DNA of 56,178 nucleotides, from the NCBI GenBank assembly GCA_015501075.1, contig JADNYJ010000230.1:1-56178 (forward strand). Direction: 5' to 3'. The DNA is from Gymnopilus junonius (Eukaryota; Basidiomycota; Agaricomycetes; Agaricales; Galerinaceae). Both the position numbers and the translations under genes were made by a program. Within the stretch, counting starts at the first letter, position 1. Every line of letters starts with the position of its first letter. The notes beneath the pieces are model-generated. The model was given only the letters and a program-made list of their open reading frames with translations. It was not told the DNA's origin and did no database searches. This document shows, piece after piece, positions 1-11,300 of the stretch.

Positions 1-276
1 AGGCTCATTGGTAATGTCTTTCAAGGTTTTGGCAACCTCAACAGCATTTTCAGCCTTGCGAGAAGTGATAAGGCATAGAGCATATTGGACATTGGATGGT
101 GAAAGTTTCTTTGGATGGCCACCAGTGGACTTGGCAAGATCAGAACAGTATTTGGTGTGAATCCTGGATATAGAAGTCATAGAAACACCAGTGGTTGCTT
201 CAATTTGGTGAGCAGAATGTCCTTGATTAAGAAGATGAATAATGTGGGTGCATTGGGCAACAGTAAGTCAGTGCAT
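1..276 (-). pseudogene. Tc1/mariner transposase, N-terminal fragment (cut by window edge)
   Basis: Read on the minus strand, the frame from the ATG at 276-274 gives a helix-turn-helix DNA-binding start: a segment with HIIHLLNQGHSAHQIEATTG, then VSMTSISRIHTKY, then a linker with GGHPKKLSP and a second helical region (LITSRKAENAVEVAKTL). This is the bipartite HTH layout of Tc1/mariner transposases, which bind the terminal inverted repeat; the catalytic DDE part lies off the left edge. The third codon is TGA, where related sequences would tolerate CGA (Arg), so it looks like a CpG-to-TpG nonsense change. It belongs to a different Tc1 family from the fragment at 3109. Seen: HTH motifs and stop. 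Inferred: family and inactivity. Confidence 0.65.
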
Positions 277-424
277 GGTGAAATAATGAGTGGGGGGAAG
301 TTATGAGCAATGTACAAGAGTATATATACTCTTTGCAATTCACTCACATGATTTTATTTGCTGTTATTTGTCTGTAATCAACAAAGTCAGGTGATTTGAC
401 TGAGAGGGACAAAACTGTTCCAAT

Positions 425-1386
425 GTACTTATGCCGAGGGATTTACGAGGGCTTGGGCAGGTGCCGAGCATGCCGAGAGTCACGTGCTCGTGACCTGCAA
501 TCGAGGGCAGATGCGTCATGTTTGAGCGCCTGGGTGTCCTCCAAAGTTGAGAGAACTTGCAGGCACGGCTTTCCCCAGCTCGATCGGGATGGACACCGAG
601 GGCGGATTGATGGGACTGATGCGCTGGGTGGCCCAAAAATAGCCCACTTCTCAGCCCATCACTTGGCAGCGGGATGCATCTTTGGCAGCCATCTTCGGTC
701 TCATCTCGAGCTCTGTTCCCTCCCTCCCTCCCTTAAGCACATCTTATGTACCAAAATAATACACAGAAATGCAGAAACATGTACTAAATATGTTACAATG
801 GGAATAGACAGTGGCAATGGCCTTTTCAATTGGGTACTGCTTCTGCAGACTGCAATTTGAGCTGGTTCAAGGCAATAAGTATTCCTTTTGGCAGACATAA
901 GTTCAATAAGTAGCTTATCTGGAGGGATTTACAGTAAATCCAGCTCGCTTTACACTGGATTTACACAAAGTGAGCTGGTTCATTTCCGCTGTAAAGCCAG
1001 AGCCTCGGAGTGATGGGTGGCTCAAGCTCTCCTGAGCTTGCCGGTGTGAGCTCATGTACACTCTAGACACGTCTTTTCCATACTTTTGAACTTCAAAAAA
1101 ATTTCTCTGCCTCCTGAAAAGAATGCTGAAATTTTGGTGATCTATTCTCTTTGACTAAAAAATTTCCCTTGAGTCCCTACTGTACATGACTCTAAAAAAA
1201 GCCTTTGTAATTGACTTCCTTTTTGACTTCCTTTCCGCAAGCTCGGCTACCTTCATGTGCAATCACATCATGCCTAGCCCAGAACTGGACGAGTTCTGAT
1301 GTGTTCCGGGGCACCATCCTCATCTATGCTAAAAATATCTGGCTTTACGGGCTTTACAGTAAATCTATCCAAATAACCCTACTTAT
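425..1386 (+). repeat. Dispersed 960-bp repeat, copy A
   Basis: This stretch matches 11676-12650 almost base for base, from GTACTTATGCCGAGGG to the terminal AACCCTACTTAT. The flanks differ completely, so these are the repeat borders. No convincing reading frame is shared: the open frame near 396-860 is interrupted in the other copy. Differences between the copies are mostly transitions at CpG (for example GCAGATGCGTCATG here against GCGGACGCATCGCG there). The right half (906-1386) is itself bounded by an inverted repeat, ATAAGTAG at the left and CTACTTAT at the right, continuing imperfectly for about 35 bp. It looks like a non-autonomous transposon; superfamily unknown. Confidence 0.8.
906..1386. 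repeat. MITE-like inner unit with about 35-bp imperfect terminal inverted repeats
   Basis: The left end begins ATAAGTAGCTTATCTGGAGG and the reverse complement of the right end begins ATAAGTAGGGTTATTTGGAT; both continue into GATTTAC and GTAAA motifs. The unit is 481 bp, non-coding, and lies inside the larger dispersed repeat in both copies. No target duplication could be recognised. Confidence 0.5.
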
Positions 1387-1568
1387 TATTTTAAATGATT
1401 TGTAGTGTGGGAAAAAACATGGTTACATAATGATTTGTATATGTTTGGATAGATGATATCCAGGGCTACCTAGGTTTAAAATTTCAAGGTTCCACCTTTC
1501 TTAGTTTCCAAGTTATTCCTGTTTTATTGTAGATGCTTGAAACATTGGAACAGTTTTGTCCCTCACTG

Positions 1569-2374
1569 TACCTCTCATTCAAGTACTCCACCTCCGCGTT
1601 GATTCCCTCCTGGTCTGACAGTATGTACTCCAATGCACTTGGCTCTGATGGTGCATATGGGGGATCTTGAATCCAGGACATGTCTTCCAACAAGTCCCGG
1701 ATCTCCCTCAGGTATCGAGCAATGTGCTCGATACCCAGCCCTTTCTGCACCTCCACTATCATCTTGGGCTTGGGCTTTGCCACCCCCGTTGCCTTGGCTG
1801 GTCATACTTCTGACTCCACCTGACCCTCTGACCTCACAGCTCCTCTGCCGATCTTGCAACCCTTGCACTGCACTTGGCAGTGCTTGCACGATGCTGCCTT
1901 GCTGGTACCCTCCCTAAAAACAAATCACAAGTCAATAATTAAATCATAACAAAGAAAAAATAAAAATGGGACTTACCTTGGCCATAGGCACTTCACCCCC
2001 ACCTGCACACACTGAATGCAGATGACTCCAACCATTGCCTCATACACTCTGGCTGACTCCTGCATCGCAACTGCCTTCTGCTGCATTGCAGCTGCCTTCT
2101 CCTTTGGCTGTGCCTTCTTCTTTTCCTTTGTGGTTTTCCTCCACTCTGCCTCTGCTGCCTTCTCTGCCTCTGCTGCCTCCTCTGCCTTGGCTGCCTTCTG
2201 TGCTTCTTCTGCTGCCCGTTCCACCTCTGCATGCTCCTCTGCCTCCTGTCACCTCTGCTCCATCTGTTCTCGCTTCCGGCAAAGCTCTTCTCTCTGGAGT
2301 GCGAGTTTCTGCTCCTGCACTTTGAGGTCTTCGAGGTCTTCAAAATCCTCCGAGTCAGAATCAGTGTGTGACAT
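1569..2374 (-). pseudogene. Antisense accessory gene of family A element, truncated copy
   Basis: It starts at the ATG at 2374-2372 with MSHTDSDSEDFEDLEDL, then a long charged heptad-like region rich in Glu, Arg, Gln and Ala (coiled coil), then a Cys cluster (CIQC, a third Cys before LWPR). A putative intron follows (GT beside the LWPR codons, AG near 1914), then a second exon with more cysteines and the segment KGLGIEHIARYLREI. The 3' end is cut at the Tc1 junction at 1569. The frame is broken by TGA codons where CGA is expected, one in the coiled coil and one in exon 2. It matches 39939-40962. Product function is unknown; a DNA-binding Zn-cluster-like protein is an inference from the cysteines only. 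Confidence 0.6.
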
Positions 2375-2489
2375 ATCAACAGGGGGAGGTAGAATGACAA
2401 TATTGAAGAGAGGACTGAACAAAAATTTCAAACAACCAAAACCAACCAGCACATGACCATTTCCATGCACAGGTCTCAAGGTTCAGCCT

Positions 2490-2502
2490 AAGGGGGAAAT
2501 AC
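2490..2502 (+). other. Polypurine tract of family A element
   Basis: AAGGGGGAAATAC directly abuts the TGTTATAT start of the LTR. This is the expected plus-strand primer position. The same tract occurs inverted at 39810-39824 next to the other 3' LTR, which fixes the transcription direction of both elements. Confidence 0.75.
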
Positions 2503-2967
2503 TGTTATATACATGCCTCTGACCAACTCCGATCTCTGACTATATGAACTCCAACCTCATGATCCCCTTGAAGTACTACAAGTCCTGGAACACATAGACA
2601 CTTAGATTACATGTAGCTAGGCAACTCTGGGTAGTGCAGAATAACTTACACGTCTGCCTGCTCACTAGTACATGTACAGTCTCTACTTAGTTTCCTCCAT
2701 AGTATAAAAACCTTAGAACTATTATTAGGTACCTCAGTTCATATATTGTTTATTAATCAATCCACGCTCTCTACTCTGCTCTCTCATTCTGATCTGACTC
2801 TGAAATTTGAGACAATGTCCAGACAACAGAGCACAACACACACATCGAAGCTGAAGTCTCAACCCTACATCTACATATGTTATGCTAAGACCAACTCCAA
2901 CACCGACATACTCTGACATAGCTCTGACATGGATCCTCTTGCCCTTCCCTTCCTCAAGAACTTAACA
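2503..2967 (+). repeat. Family A 3' LTR (465 bp)
   Basis: It begins TGTTATATACATGCC and ends CAAGAACTTAACA, so it has the TGTTA...TAACA inverted termini seen in the 475-bp LTRs at 39335, 46123 and 52916. Roughly ten bases near the 3' end are missing compared with them. Many differences from the other copies are C-to-T or G-to-A at CpG. Confidence 0.85.
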
Positions 2968-3108
2968 CCAGGCATGAGCTGCAATGAGGTGGGAGTCATG
3001 TTTATTAGTCACATCGAGATGTGCTGTCAGTGCTGTCTGCACTGCCACTAATGAGTCTAGCCTAGACCACTGTAATCTACATGATCTACCAGTACCTATC
3101 TAATCTGA

Positions 3109-3747
3109 ATGGCCAAATGGCACTGCCACACTGTCACCAACATTCTAATGTATCACAGCCTGTATGGTACATCTACAAACCCATTTGGACACCATCCAGG
3201 CTGTCTACGTCTCTTGGATGAGGAGGATTGCAAATACCTTGACTCATTACTACAGTGCAAATCCACTATTTATTTGGATGAGGTTCAGCTCAAACTCTCT
3301 GAGAAGCAAGAGCTTAATGTATCTATCGCAACTATTCAATGTGCAATTGCTCAATTGGAAATCACTTGTAAAACAGTAACCAAGGAGGCCAGTGAGAGGA
3401 ACAACCTTCTTCAAGCAATTTGGGAGGGAAATATGGCTCAATACACTGACCTGGATTTTTTTGTTTTCCTAGATGAGAGTGCAGTCAATAATATAAGTAC
3501 TCAATGCTTTGCTAGATGGTCTCCTTGTGGAACACCTTGTGTTTGGTGGGCTACATTCCTACAAGGTGCTCACTATTCAATCCTCCCAGCTTTAACTATT
3601 GATGGAATTGCCAAAATGTATAGATTAAGCCAGAAACAAAGAAAAATGACCAGAATATGTATATTGGGCTGTAATATAAGCATTCTTCTCCTGCCATTAG
3701 AAGCTGGGAGGAGGAGGAAGAGGAGGTTGACATTGGTTGTAAACTAG
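3109..3747 (+). pseudogene. Tc1/mariner DDE transposase fragment
   Basis: The translated segment carries a linker with LRLLDEEDCKYLDSLL and STIYLDEVQLKLSEK (second HTH region), then VTKEASERNNLLQAIW, then the first catalytic motif as FVFLDESAVNN, followed by WSPCGTPC and SILPALTIDGI. These are standard landmarks of the DDE_3 type transposase of fungal Tc1/mariner elements. After DGI the sequence diverges into a basic tail and stops at 3747, so the second Asp and third acidic residue are absent. The N-terminal HTH before about 3185 is also unrecognisable. Internal fragment, inactive. Confidence 0.75.
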
Positions 3748-3861
3748 AGTGATCAAGCAGATTTGATAAGATTGCTTAGCCTTTGTTTGGCTGTGAGAAA
3801 TTGCATGTGACCCTCAAAAGAAATTCGGCATGTTCAAACTAATATGCAAAACCCTGTAATG

Positions 3862-3938
3862 CACCTGAGTTTTGAACTGACGACCCCATCTTGATAGTAA
3901 CACCTCCTACTTACAACCAGCTGCTACACAACACCAAT
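3862..3938 (-). repeat. tRNA-like segment, possible SINE head
   Basis: On the minus strand the sequence GTGTAGCAGCTGGTTGTAAG resembles a tRNA D-arm/A-box, and about 35 bases further GTCGTCAGTTCAAAACTC resembles a T-arm/B-box. The spacing fits an RNA polymerase III internal promoter. The acceptor stem and anticodon arm do not fold cleanly, so this is not called a tRNA gene. It sits in transposon-rich DNA, which favours a SINE relic. Confidence 0.4.
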
Positions 3939-4555
3939 ACATTTTAAATTCCTCACTGACGATCTATGTGCCCTACTTTTGTCTGTTCAGGGAACGATCT
4001 ACCAATTCTTGCCCACATCTGTCTAGTTTTTTGGAATGACATTTCATTCAAATTGTCCAAAAAATATCCATTTTTGGAACTACCTAAGGGGTCGAATTCC
4101 CAAATTTTTGTTTGGATGGCAGAATGTCCTTTTGGTCTAATGTCAGGGGTCCTGTTTTGTCTTCATCCCTGCCAACTTCATTTGGCCATCATCCCACAAT
4201 CACATTGTCCCCAAGCTCACAGGCTCTGAGGAGTCAACTGAAGGTTGGCGATGAGCGGCCTGCAAAATCACTGACACTAATGACAGCTACTATAGAAATT
4301 AACATACACTCGGCTCCTCTAAACATCATTTCTGAGTGTTAAAATTTAGGAAACAGATTTACAGGTCACGTTCTTTTCTTATATAGTATAGCACATGACC
4401 TGCAATTTAAATCCTTTTCTTAAAATTTAACCCTTAAGAATTGGGTTTAAGGACTCATTTAAACAGACTGGTCGCAGCAGTGAACTGATATCCAATAGCA
4501 TGCGTGTCACAATATAAGCGAGTCGGGGACAGGCACTGCCCCGCTACAGGATAAG

Positions 4556-4583
4556 TACTGTACCATTATGAAATGGTACAGTA
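4556..4583. promoter_or_regulatory. Perfect 12-bp inverted repeat upstream of AP-2 alpha
   Basis: TACTGTACCATT, four-base spacer ATGA, then AATGGTACAGTA. It lies about 260 bp upstream of the alpha-adaptin ATG. It could be a palindromic protein-binding site or a hairpin; no function is shown. Confidence 0.3.
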
Positions 4584-4843
4584 TAATAATGAGATCCCGC
4601 ACGTGACTGATATCCATATGTCATTGCTGATCTCGCATACTAAATTGTGACCTCCGTTAATTCCTGGCCTTTGGCAAACACTGCCAACGACTGTGGAGGA
4701 CGTGTGTAACCGGGCACAGGCGACCTATCAATCTCGTATGGGCGGCCCAGCATACGCGAATTAATCCACTGAAGTCAACTCGTCTCTCGCATTAGATATA
4801 CTCTGCTCAATCACATCCTCTGTGAATCCTTGCTTCTTTGAAG

Positions 4844-7800
4844 ATGGCAACCAGCATGCGTGGACTGACGCAAGTGAGAGTAAAATTATGGGTCAAGGTG
4901 ATGATGCTCAATTCTTGTACAGTTTATTGCGGACATTCGAGGAGCGAGGGTGAAGGAACTCGAAGAGAAGAGGATCAACAAGGAAATGGCTAACATCCGC
5001 AAGAAATTTAAAGGTTGAGACTTATCTCCTTCCTTTGACCTATGGTACTGACCCAGGCCCTCCCTGTCAGATGGTAACTTGGATGGCTATCAAAAGAAAA
5101 AGTGCGCAGACTTACTTCATACTTTGTGTTCGTCTCTAATCCCAATCAAGATATGTAGCGAAGATTATCTTTACATACATCCTGGGTTATAAGGTAGACG
5201 TGGGTCATATGGAGGCAGTTAACCTCATTTCGAGTTCAAAGTACAGCGAAAAACAAATTGCAAGCTATCTTCCTTTCTTTCTATCGTATTGGCGTCCTAA
5301 CTACCTCATGCAAAGGGCTATCTGGCTGTAACACTTCTTATGCATGAAAACTCCGACTTTCTTCGTCTGGTCGTCAACTCTATTCGCAAAGATCTGGACT
5401 CTAATCACGAAGTCGACAACTGTCTTGCATTACATGCAATAGCCAACGTGGGAGGGAGCGAAATGGCCGAGGCACTTGCTGAAGACGTACACCGGTTGCT
5501 CATATCTCCGTAGGCTTCGTTCAATTTGGAGCAAACCCTGTCTAACACATTTAAAGCACTTCTCAGAGTTTCGTTAAGAAAAAGGCTGCCTTGACTCTTT
5601 TGCGACTTTACCGAAAGCATGCTGAAGTTATTCCAGCTGCCGAATGGGCTCTTAGAATCGTCTCTCTAATGGATGACCAAGACCTGGTGAATAATGACTT
5701 CTATCGATGCATATTTAAACTGAATTAACTGGATTCTGTCCCAAAGGGCGTCGTCATCTGTGTTACTAGTCTGGTCATGGCACTGGCGCAGGATCACCTA
5801 GATGCATTCGCTGTCTGTTATACTAAAGCTGTGGACCGACTTCACCGTGTATGTCAAACTTACCACATTCGATGTAACGTTTTCATGTCGTTTCTTATAG
5901 CATTTTACAGCTTGTTATTGAACGTGAATATTCTGCTACATATGCGTACTACAAAGTTCCTTCGCCATGGCTGCAAGTCAAGCTTCTGCGCTTACTCCAA
6001 TATTATTCACCGCCTGGTAAGTCTTGTTTTTGTCCTGCTCCTTTTCTTTGTCTCAGCCGCTTTAAAGAGGATCCTGCCATAAGATCGGTACTTCAACAGG
6101 TACTGCAAAGCATCATGAATAATTCCGCAGAACCCTCACGTAATGTTCAACACAATAATGCTCAACACGCAGTTTTGTTTGAAGCTATCAGCCTTGCTAT
6201 CCATCTTGACACAAATTCCCCGTTGGTCGGTACAGCGGCTGTTTTGCTTGCTCGCTTTATTTCGTCCAAGGAAACAAATGTCAGATACCTGGGTCTTGAT
6301 ACCATGGCACATCTGGCCGCTAGAGCTGACTCCTTAGATCCTATAAAGAAACATCAGAACACCATCATCCTATCCCTCCGTGACAAAGATATATCTGTGA
6401 GACGACGAGCCCTTGACCTCTTGTATAGCATGTGCGATGTGGACAACTCAGAGCTCATTGTTGGCGAACTCCTTAGATATCTTCGAGTTGCAGATTATGC
6501 TCTCAGGGAAGAAATGGTGCTCAAGATCGCCATTCTTACCGAGAAATACGCGAATTCCTACAAGTGGTATGTTGACATGATCCTCCAGCTCATAAGCACT
6601 GCAGGAGAGCATGTCGGCGATGAAGTATGGTACCGGGTTGTTCAAATCGTCGCCAATACTGAAGATCTACAAGAGTATGCTGCAAAAGCCGTCTTTGAAT
6701 ATCTGAAAGCACCTTCCACACATGAGAGTCTCGTAAAAGTCGGTGGTGAGGAAATTTTGTCATACATGCCTCACTAACTATATACTCACGGTACTTGAAG
6801 GCTACATTCTTGGCGAATACGGCCATTTAATCGCAAACGAATCTGGTTACAGTCCAATAGAACAGTTCCAGCTACTTCACTCGAAGTCTCAATTTTGCGT
6901 TGCAGCTACGCGAGCACTTCTCTTGTCAACGTACATTAAATGGGTGAACGTGTTCCCTGAAATCAAGCCTCAACTCGTGAATATCTTTGAGCGATATCGC
7001 CACGTCCTTGACGCAGAGTTACAGCAACGTGCATGCGAGTTCTATGCATTGGCCTCGCGAACGGACGATGATGAATTTCTTCAAAACGTTTGCGAAGAGA
7101 TGCCACCCTTCCCACCCCGTGTCAGCGCCCTCTTGGGTAGCCTTAACCGCAAGCAGGGCGACACAGGTGATAAACGAACATGGGTGCACGGCGGGAAGGA
7201 GGCTAATCTAGACCGGGAAGTCACAAAACGTAAAACGCTGATGGTGGACGTATCCGGAGACGACACAGCGATATCAAGCCCAGCGGGCAGTCAGGATATC
7301 ATGAGCTCATTGGCAGGTTTGAATATATCAGCATCTCCCAACCCTCCTTCGGCACTTCCGCTTCTGGACACTCCCGAGAAGGGGCCTCGCTTGACATCTG
7401 GTCTTAACGTGGACAAATGGTTTGAAAAGCTCACTTACACGACTGAAGGGGTCCTTTATGAAGATGTGCAAATTCAAATTGGCATTAAATCCCGTTATCA
7501 GAGTCATATAGGACAACTAGCTGTATATCTGGGAAACAAGATTGATGCTCCCCTCACTTCTTTCACCGCAACTGTACATATCCAAGATCCTGATGCGCTC
7601 TCTGTATCATTTGCAAAGATACCACCCACTACAATTGCTCCTCGAAGTCAAACACAGCAACTCCTTCACGTAGAATGCAAGAAGGCTTCACAACCTCTCC
7701 CGTTCTTTCTATATCCTTCTTAGCTGGATCACATCAAACGATTTCAATCCGGCTTCCCATTGTCCTGACCAAATTCTTTGAGCATGTAAAGCTCAATCAA

Positions 7801-8201
7801 TCTGATTTCTTTGAAAGATGGAAGTTGATAGGTGGCGAAAGGGAAGCTCAGACCATCTTCCCTATTGACCTCACGTCTGCAGGACAGCTGGACATAACGA
7901 AACATCACCAAGTAGTATCCGGCCACAGGCTGAATATCCTGGATGATATCGACCCGAATCCAAGCAATGTCGTTGGAGCAGGTGTCCTTCACATGTCCGT
8001 CGATGGGAAAGTCGGCTGCCTCATGAGATTAGAGCCCAACCGTGAAGCGAAGGTGGGTGTTCTCAACTGCATCATTTTCATACTATGCTAACCTTCCTTT
8101 CCAAGTTGTGCCGATTAACCGTGCGAAGCACTTCAGGAGACGTAGCTACAGAGGTACAAAAATTAGTACAAAACCCACTAATGGCTGTACAAACATCATG
8201 A
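4844..8201 (+). CDS. apl3: AP-2 clathrin adaptor complex, alpha subunit (alpha-adaptin)
   Basis: The large alpha subunit of AP-2 links cargo, PtdIns(4,5)P2 and clathrin during endocytosis at the plasma membrane. The start is [10 protein letters not shown], followed after an intron by [17 protein letters not shown] and [12 protein letters not shown], the conserved N-terminus with the lipid-binding basic patch. The adaptin solenoid follows (for example [51 protein letters not shown]), then a hinge (about 7140-7400) and the appendage ([24 protein letters not shown]), ending MAVQTS. About ten short introns; one at 5260-5315 starts with GC (GC-AG). Near 7678-7685 the frame slips by one base (a G is missing where TGC AAG GAA GGC is expected); conserved coding continues in the next frame, so this is a possible sequencing error. 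Tail-to-tail with the RasGAP gene. Confidence 0.93.
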
Positions 8202-8309
8202 ATAAATTATCATGTCGAAGGGGGGATGTCGTGGTCTAGCTTAAGCATGCAAAGCCCCATAAATCCAGAGATAGAGCAAGATGATATAGGTAAGGTTGTT
8301 AACGGCTTG

Positions 8310-11300
8310 TTAACGTCTCAAAATACCCCTAAGCAGACCTCTCTTTCGCTTTCCTTGGTCGTCCATGTAATCACCAGGAGAGTCCATTTGTTGTAGTGAG
8401 TGAATGGCTGAAGGGGCGTCTCGAGCGCTAAAGGCGGGAGCTGAATCGGTAGAAGGGGCTTTCAGATGTATAGGTCGAGCGTTTTGCCCATTCGAGGACT
8501 TCTCTTCATCAGGTATTGCATGACTATGGGTACGTGGTTCAGTCTGAAGGGGGTCACCAAGAAACATATGAGGACGATTTGAACTTGAAGGCGAAGTCGG
8601 TGACGGGGCGGTAGAGGGACGGGTTGGCTTGCGTTGCCGAGTTGTAACACTGCTTGCCGATGTTATGGTGCTTGTGATTTCTAAGATTGAGGAACGTGGT
8701 AGTCGGTTTACGTGGTCCACGGCAACAGAACCGTCCACTGCAGAGTCCGGGAACGAAGGGCGACGACTTCCAGATGCTAACTTCGTCGCAAGTTGGCCGA
8801 CGCGTAAGAGTGCTTCTTCTTCAACCTCGAAACATTTCGAACAAAAATCATCAACTGCGAGATCCGTGTCATCGCCTGTTCGTGGTCGAGTGTTCAGTTC
8901 TCTGGACCCACGAATGACCGCTGAGGTAATAATAGCAAGGTGTCGAGGCACGTCAAGCAGGTGAGGAAGGATCGGTACCGATTCTCTGTCTAAGATTGTC
9001 ATATTTCTAGTCCGCTGTCTGAGGGTGTTGACCATGTTGATTCGGTCATGCCGGTTTGTGGCATCACCTAAGGATGACAGTGTCTCACTTGTCGGTGTCG
9101 AAACTACCATAAGATAGTCAATCATAGCAGATAGACTGTCCTTGAGGAAATCTTGGACGCCCCTCATGAAGGCTTCCTTTTGCACAGTCTAGGAGGAAGA
9201 AATCAGATATAAATAGACATAAATACCGCTAAGACTGACAGCATTAAGATTTGCTAGACTTTGAATGACTTTCGCAATCAGAGTTAAACTCCGCTGCACA
9301 GGCAAACTTGGAAGACCTGGGCGAAAAAAGGCGATCTGTCAATGAACTTGTTCTGCTCATACTAAAACGTACCTGGACAAAGTCCGAACAAGTGGGGATG
9401 GAGGATAGCGGGAACAATAAATCTGAGGAAACAAAAGGCGGAGACACTCTGCCATGGCAGCAAATTATTATTGTCGACAGATGATGGACCGGGTCGGTAC
9501 CGCTGCTCGACAAGTTTACGAATGGTTTTGAAGAGGATACGCATTTCGCTAAGGAGAAGAGTAAGATCGATGCGATCAACAATTCAGTAAGATAACATAC
9601 TTTGGACACTCAGTGCGCACTGAATATATTTGTTTCCAGAACTCTTGGCACCAGTGAATCAGCAGTTCGACATTCTTCTCAACATCTCGAGTACTCTTTC
9701 CACTACGCATAGGATCGACTTCGATAGTAACCTTTTCCGCAACAAGGCGCCGCAAAACGGGGCCAATACTGGCTTCAAGAAATGCTTTGCCATACCACGT
9801 CATACATAATTCAATGGTTTTTGTCAAAATTGTGTTGCCACGAAATAAAGTGTGGTGAGCTATTAAAACGATGTTAGTCGGCTTCCAGACAAGGTCCCGA
9901 GGTCCTTACACGTTGAATTATCTATTTCTCGTGACGCATAATCTTGCACCTGCTCTATGACTACATTGGTGGCGACGGCGATGGACAGTAAATGAGGAGA
10001 AATGGTCTTCAACTTCAACCGAGATTCCAAATCAGATGTCCAATCCAGAAAACTCCTTGAACTGCAGGTCTACATTGACCAAAATCAATGCATTTCTGTA
10101 AGAGGACATTAAACTAAGCACTTACTGCCATGAGACCAGCGTAACATGAGTACGGTAAGATGATTTCCCTGAAGAAAAATGTTACAAAATTATTCTCCGC
10201 AGATGAAATGACTTACTCGTCAATGCGAATCTTCAGGCGAAGTTCACCGAATTGGACGTCTGTTCCAATTGAACCCGTTTGTAGAACGGGGAACCATCCC
10301 TCCACAGTGTCCCCTCTTCGGAAATTTCCTAACGATATACGTGTTATACCAATCACTGCCGGTTTCGACAATTTCTTTTCTTTCCACACGACAATATCAA
10401 GGCTTTCAAAGGGAGGCAAGCCAGGGAACGTGAAATCTTCGTGCCAATCTGAAGAACTTGACCCTCTCTTGGGAGTTGTCCGGCTGCAAAGGATGTCGTT
10501 CAGATGGATTTCACAAGATATATCAACATCGGCACCGTCGTTATTTTGCACGTTGTCTACGCCATTCGGTGATATTTCATGCTTCGCTAGGCCAAGGTTC
10601 CGTCCTTGAATTACAGTCAACTCCACTTGACGCCACATGCGATACATGCCACCGTCCATGGGATAGAACCACCGTCCATAGATTTCAGGAATTGCATAGG
10701 ATTTTAAGAGCGCTTGCCACGTCGAACAGGTATCAGAATTTGCGAACTGGATATATAATGGTTCAACAGTGTTGGAGGGCGTCCAACGTTGGCCGCTAGT
10801 TGCATCACGTAAGATAAAGATGTGCGGAGAAGGAAGAGACGCTCACGCGATACAAAAGATGCCTAGGCAATTTTTGCGATAAAATAGTGAATTGTCTGCA
10901 GGTCGTATATCGGTTTGGTGGAGTAGGTGAACGGAGACTGTCTGATATAGTATACTTTCCTGTAAGTCAAGAATATTAGGTTTCGGGTATGGCACTTGAC
11001 GAATTGATCGTACGTCAACGTAGACATTTAGAAGACAACGATCTCCTTCTTCCAATAACCTGCAAGTTGCGGACCTCCAGTGACCACTGCCATTCAAACC
11101 TCTCTGCAGTGGCATCCAATTTGAACTGGACTTCTCTTTGAGAAACCATATCAATATAGATAGTCATCATGCCATGAAGACGTCATCCACCTTTAAGTTT
11201 GGCATCTACACCTGCAGAATCGCGCTTAGGGAGTTTCTTACTGTCCGGGAGAGGCTGGGAGAGCTGGTCAAGAATACAATATATTGGTGTGAGCCTTGGA

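Larger units (their letters stand above)
399..1568. mobile_element. Tc1/mariner-type inverted-repeat pair enclosing another repeat
   Basis: A 19-bp sequence at 408-426 recurs as an exact reverse complement at 1542-1560. Outward of it the right end reads, on the minus strand, TACAGTGAGGGACAAAAC, a Tc1-like terminus beginning CAGTG after a TA (1569-1570). The right end sits exactly at a TA inside the Gypsy-derived sequence that starts at 1569; the homologous uninterrupted site is near 40677. Most of the interior (425-1386) is the 960-bp repeat also found at 11676, so the underlying element may be a MITE of about 210 bp that received that insertion. Alternatively the right end may be the 5' terminus of the element encoding the transposase at 1-276. 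Confidence 0.55.
1569..2967 (+). mobile_element. 3'-terminal fragment of chromoviral Gypsy element (family A)
   Basis: In plus orientation this contains the region that follows pol in family A, then a polypurine tract (AAGGGGGAAATAC, about 2490-2502), then a complete 3' LTR (2503-2967). It corresponds, inverted, to 39335 through about 40680. The 5' remainder is missing because the Tc1-type terminus abuts at 1568. The fragment carries the antisense accessory gene described separately. It contains no gag, protease, RT or integrase. Confidence 0.85.
3751..4843. other. Region without gene upstream of AP-2 alpha
   Basis: No supported coding region; short open frames around 3966-4342 have no recognisable motif. 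The left part is AT-rich, CpG-poor transposon-like sequence containing a tRNA-like segment (3862-3938). The right part (from about 4490) is CpG-containing and presumably holds the alpha-adaptin promoter, including a perfect 12-bp inverted repeat at 4556-4583. Confidence 0.5.

Noticed and set aside
396..860. Open frame of 154 codons inside the 960-bp repeat
   Set aside because: The equivalent frame in copy B starts and ends differently, composition is ordinary, and no motif is visible; treated as chance.
2035..2456. Plus-strand Cys/Ser/Ala-rich open frames
   Set aside because: They are the reverse of the Glu/Arg/Ala coiled-coil coding strand of the accessory gene, which produces long antisense frames by codon bias.
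3966..4342. Two overlapping small open frames
   Set aside because: No motif, no intron-exon support, AT-rich debris.
7660..7724. A possible 54-bp GT-AG intron in AP-2 alpha (GTAGAATGC...CTTCTTAG)
   Set aside because: Removing it preserves the wrong frame downstream, and the stretch itself encodes conserved appendage sequence; a one-base loss explains the data better.
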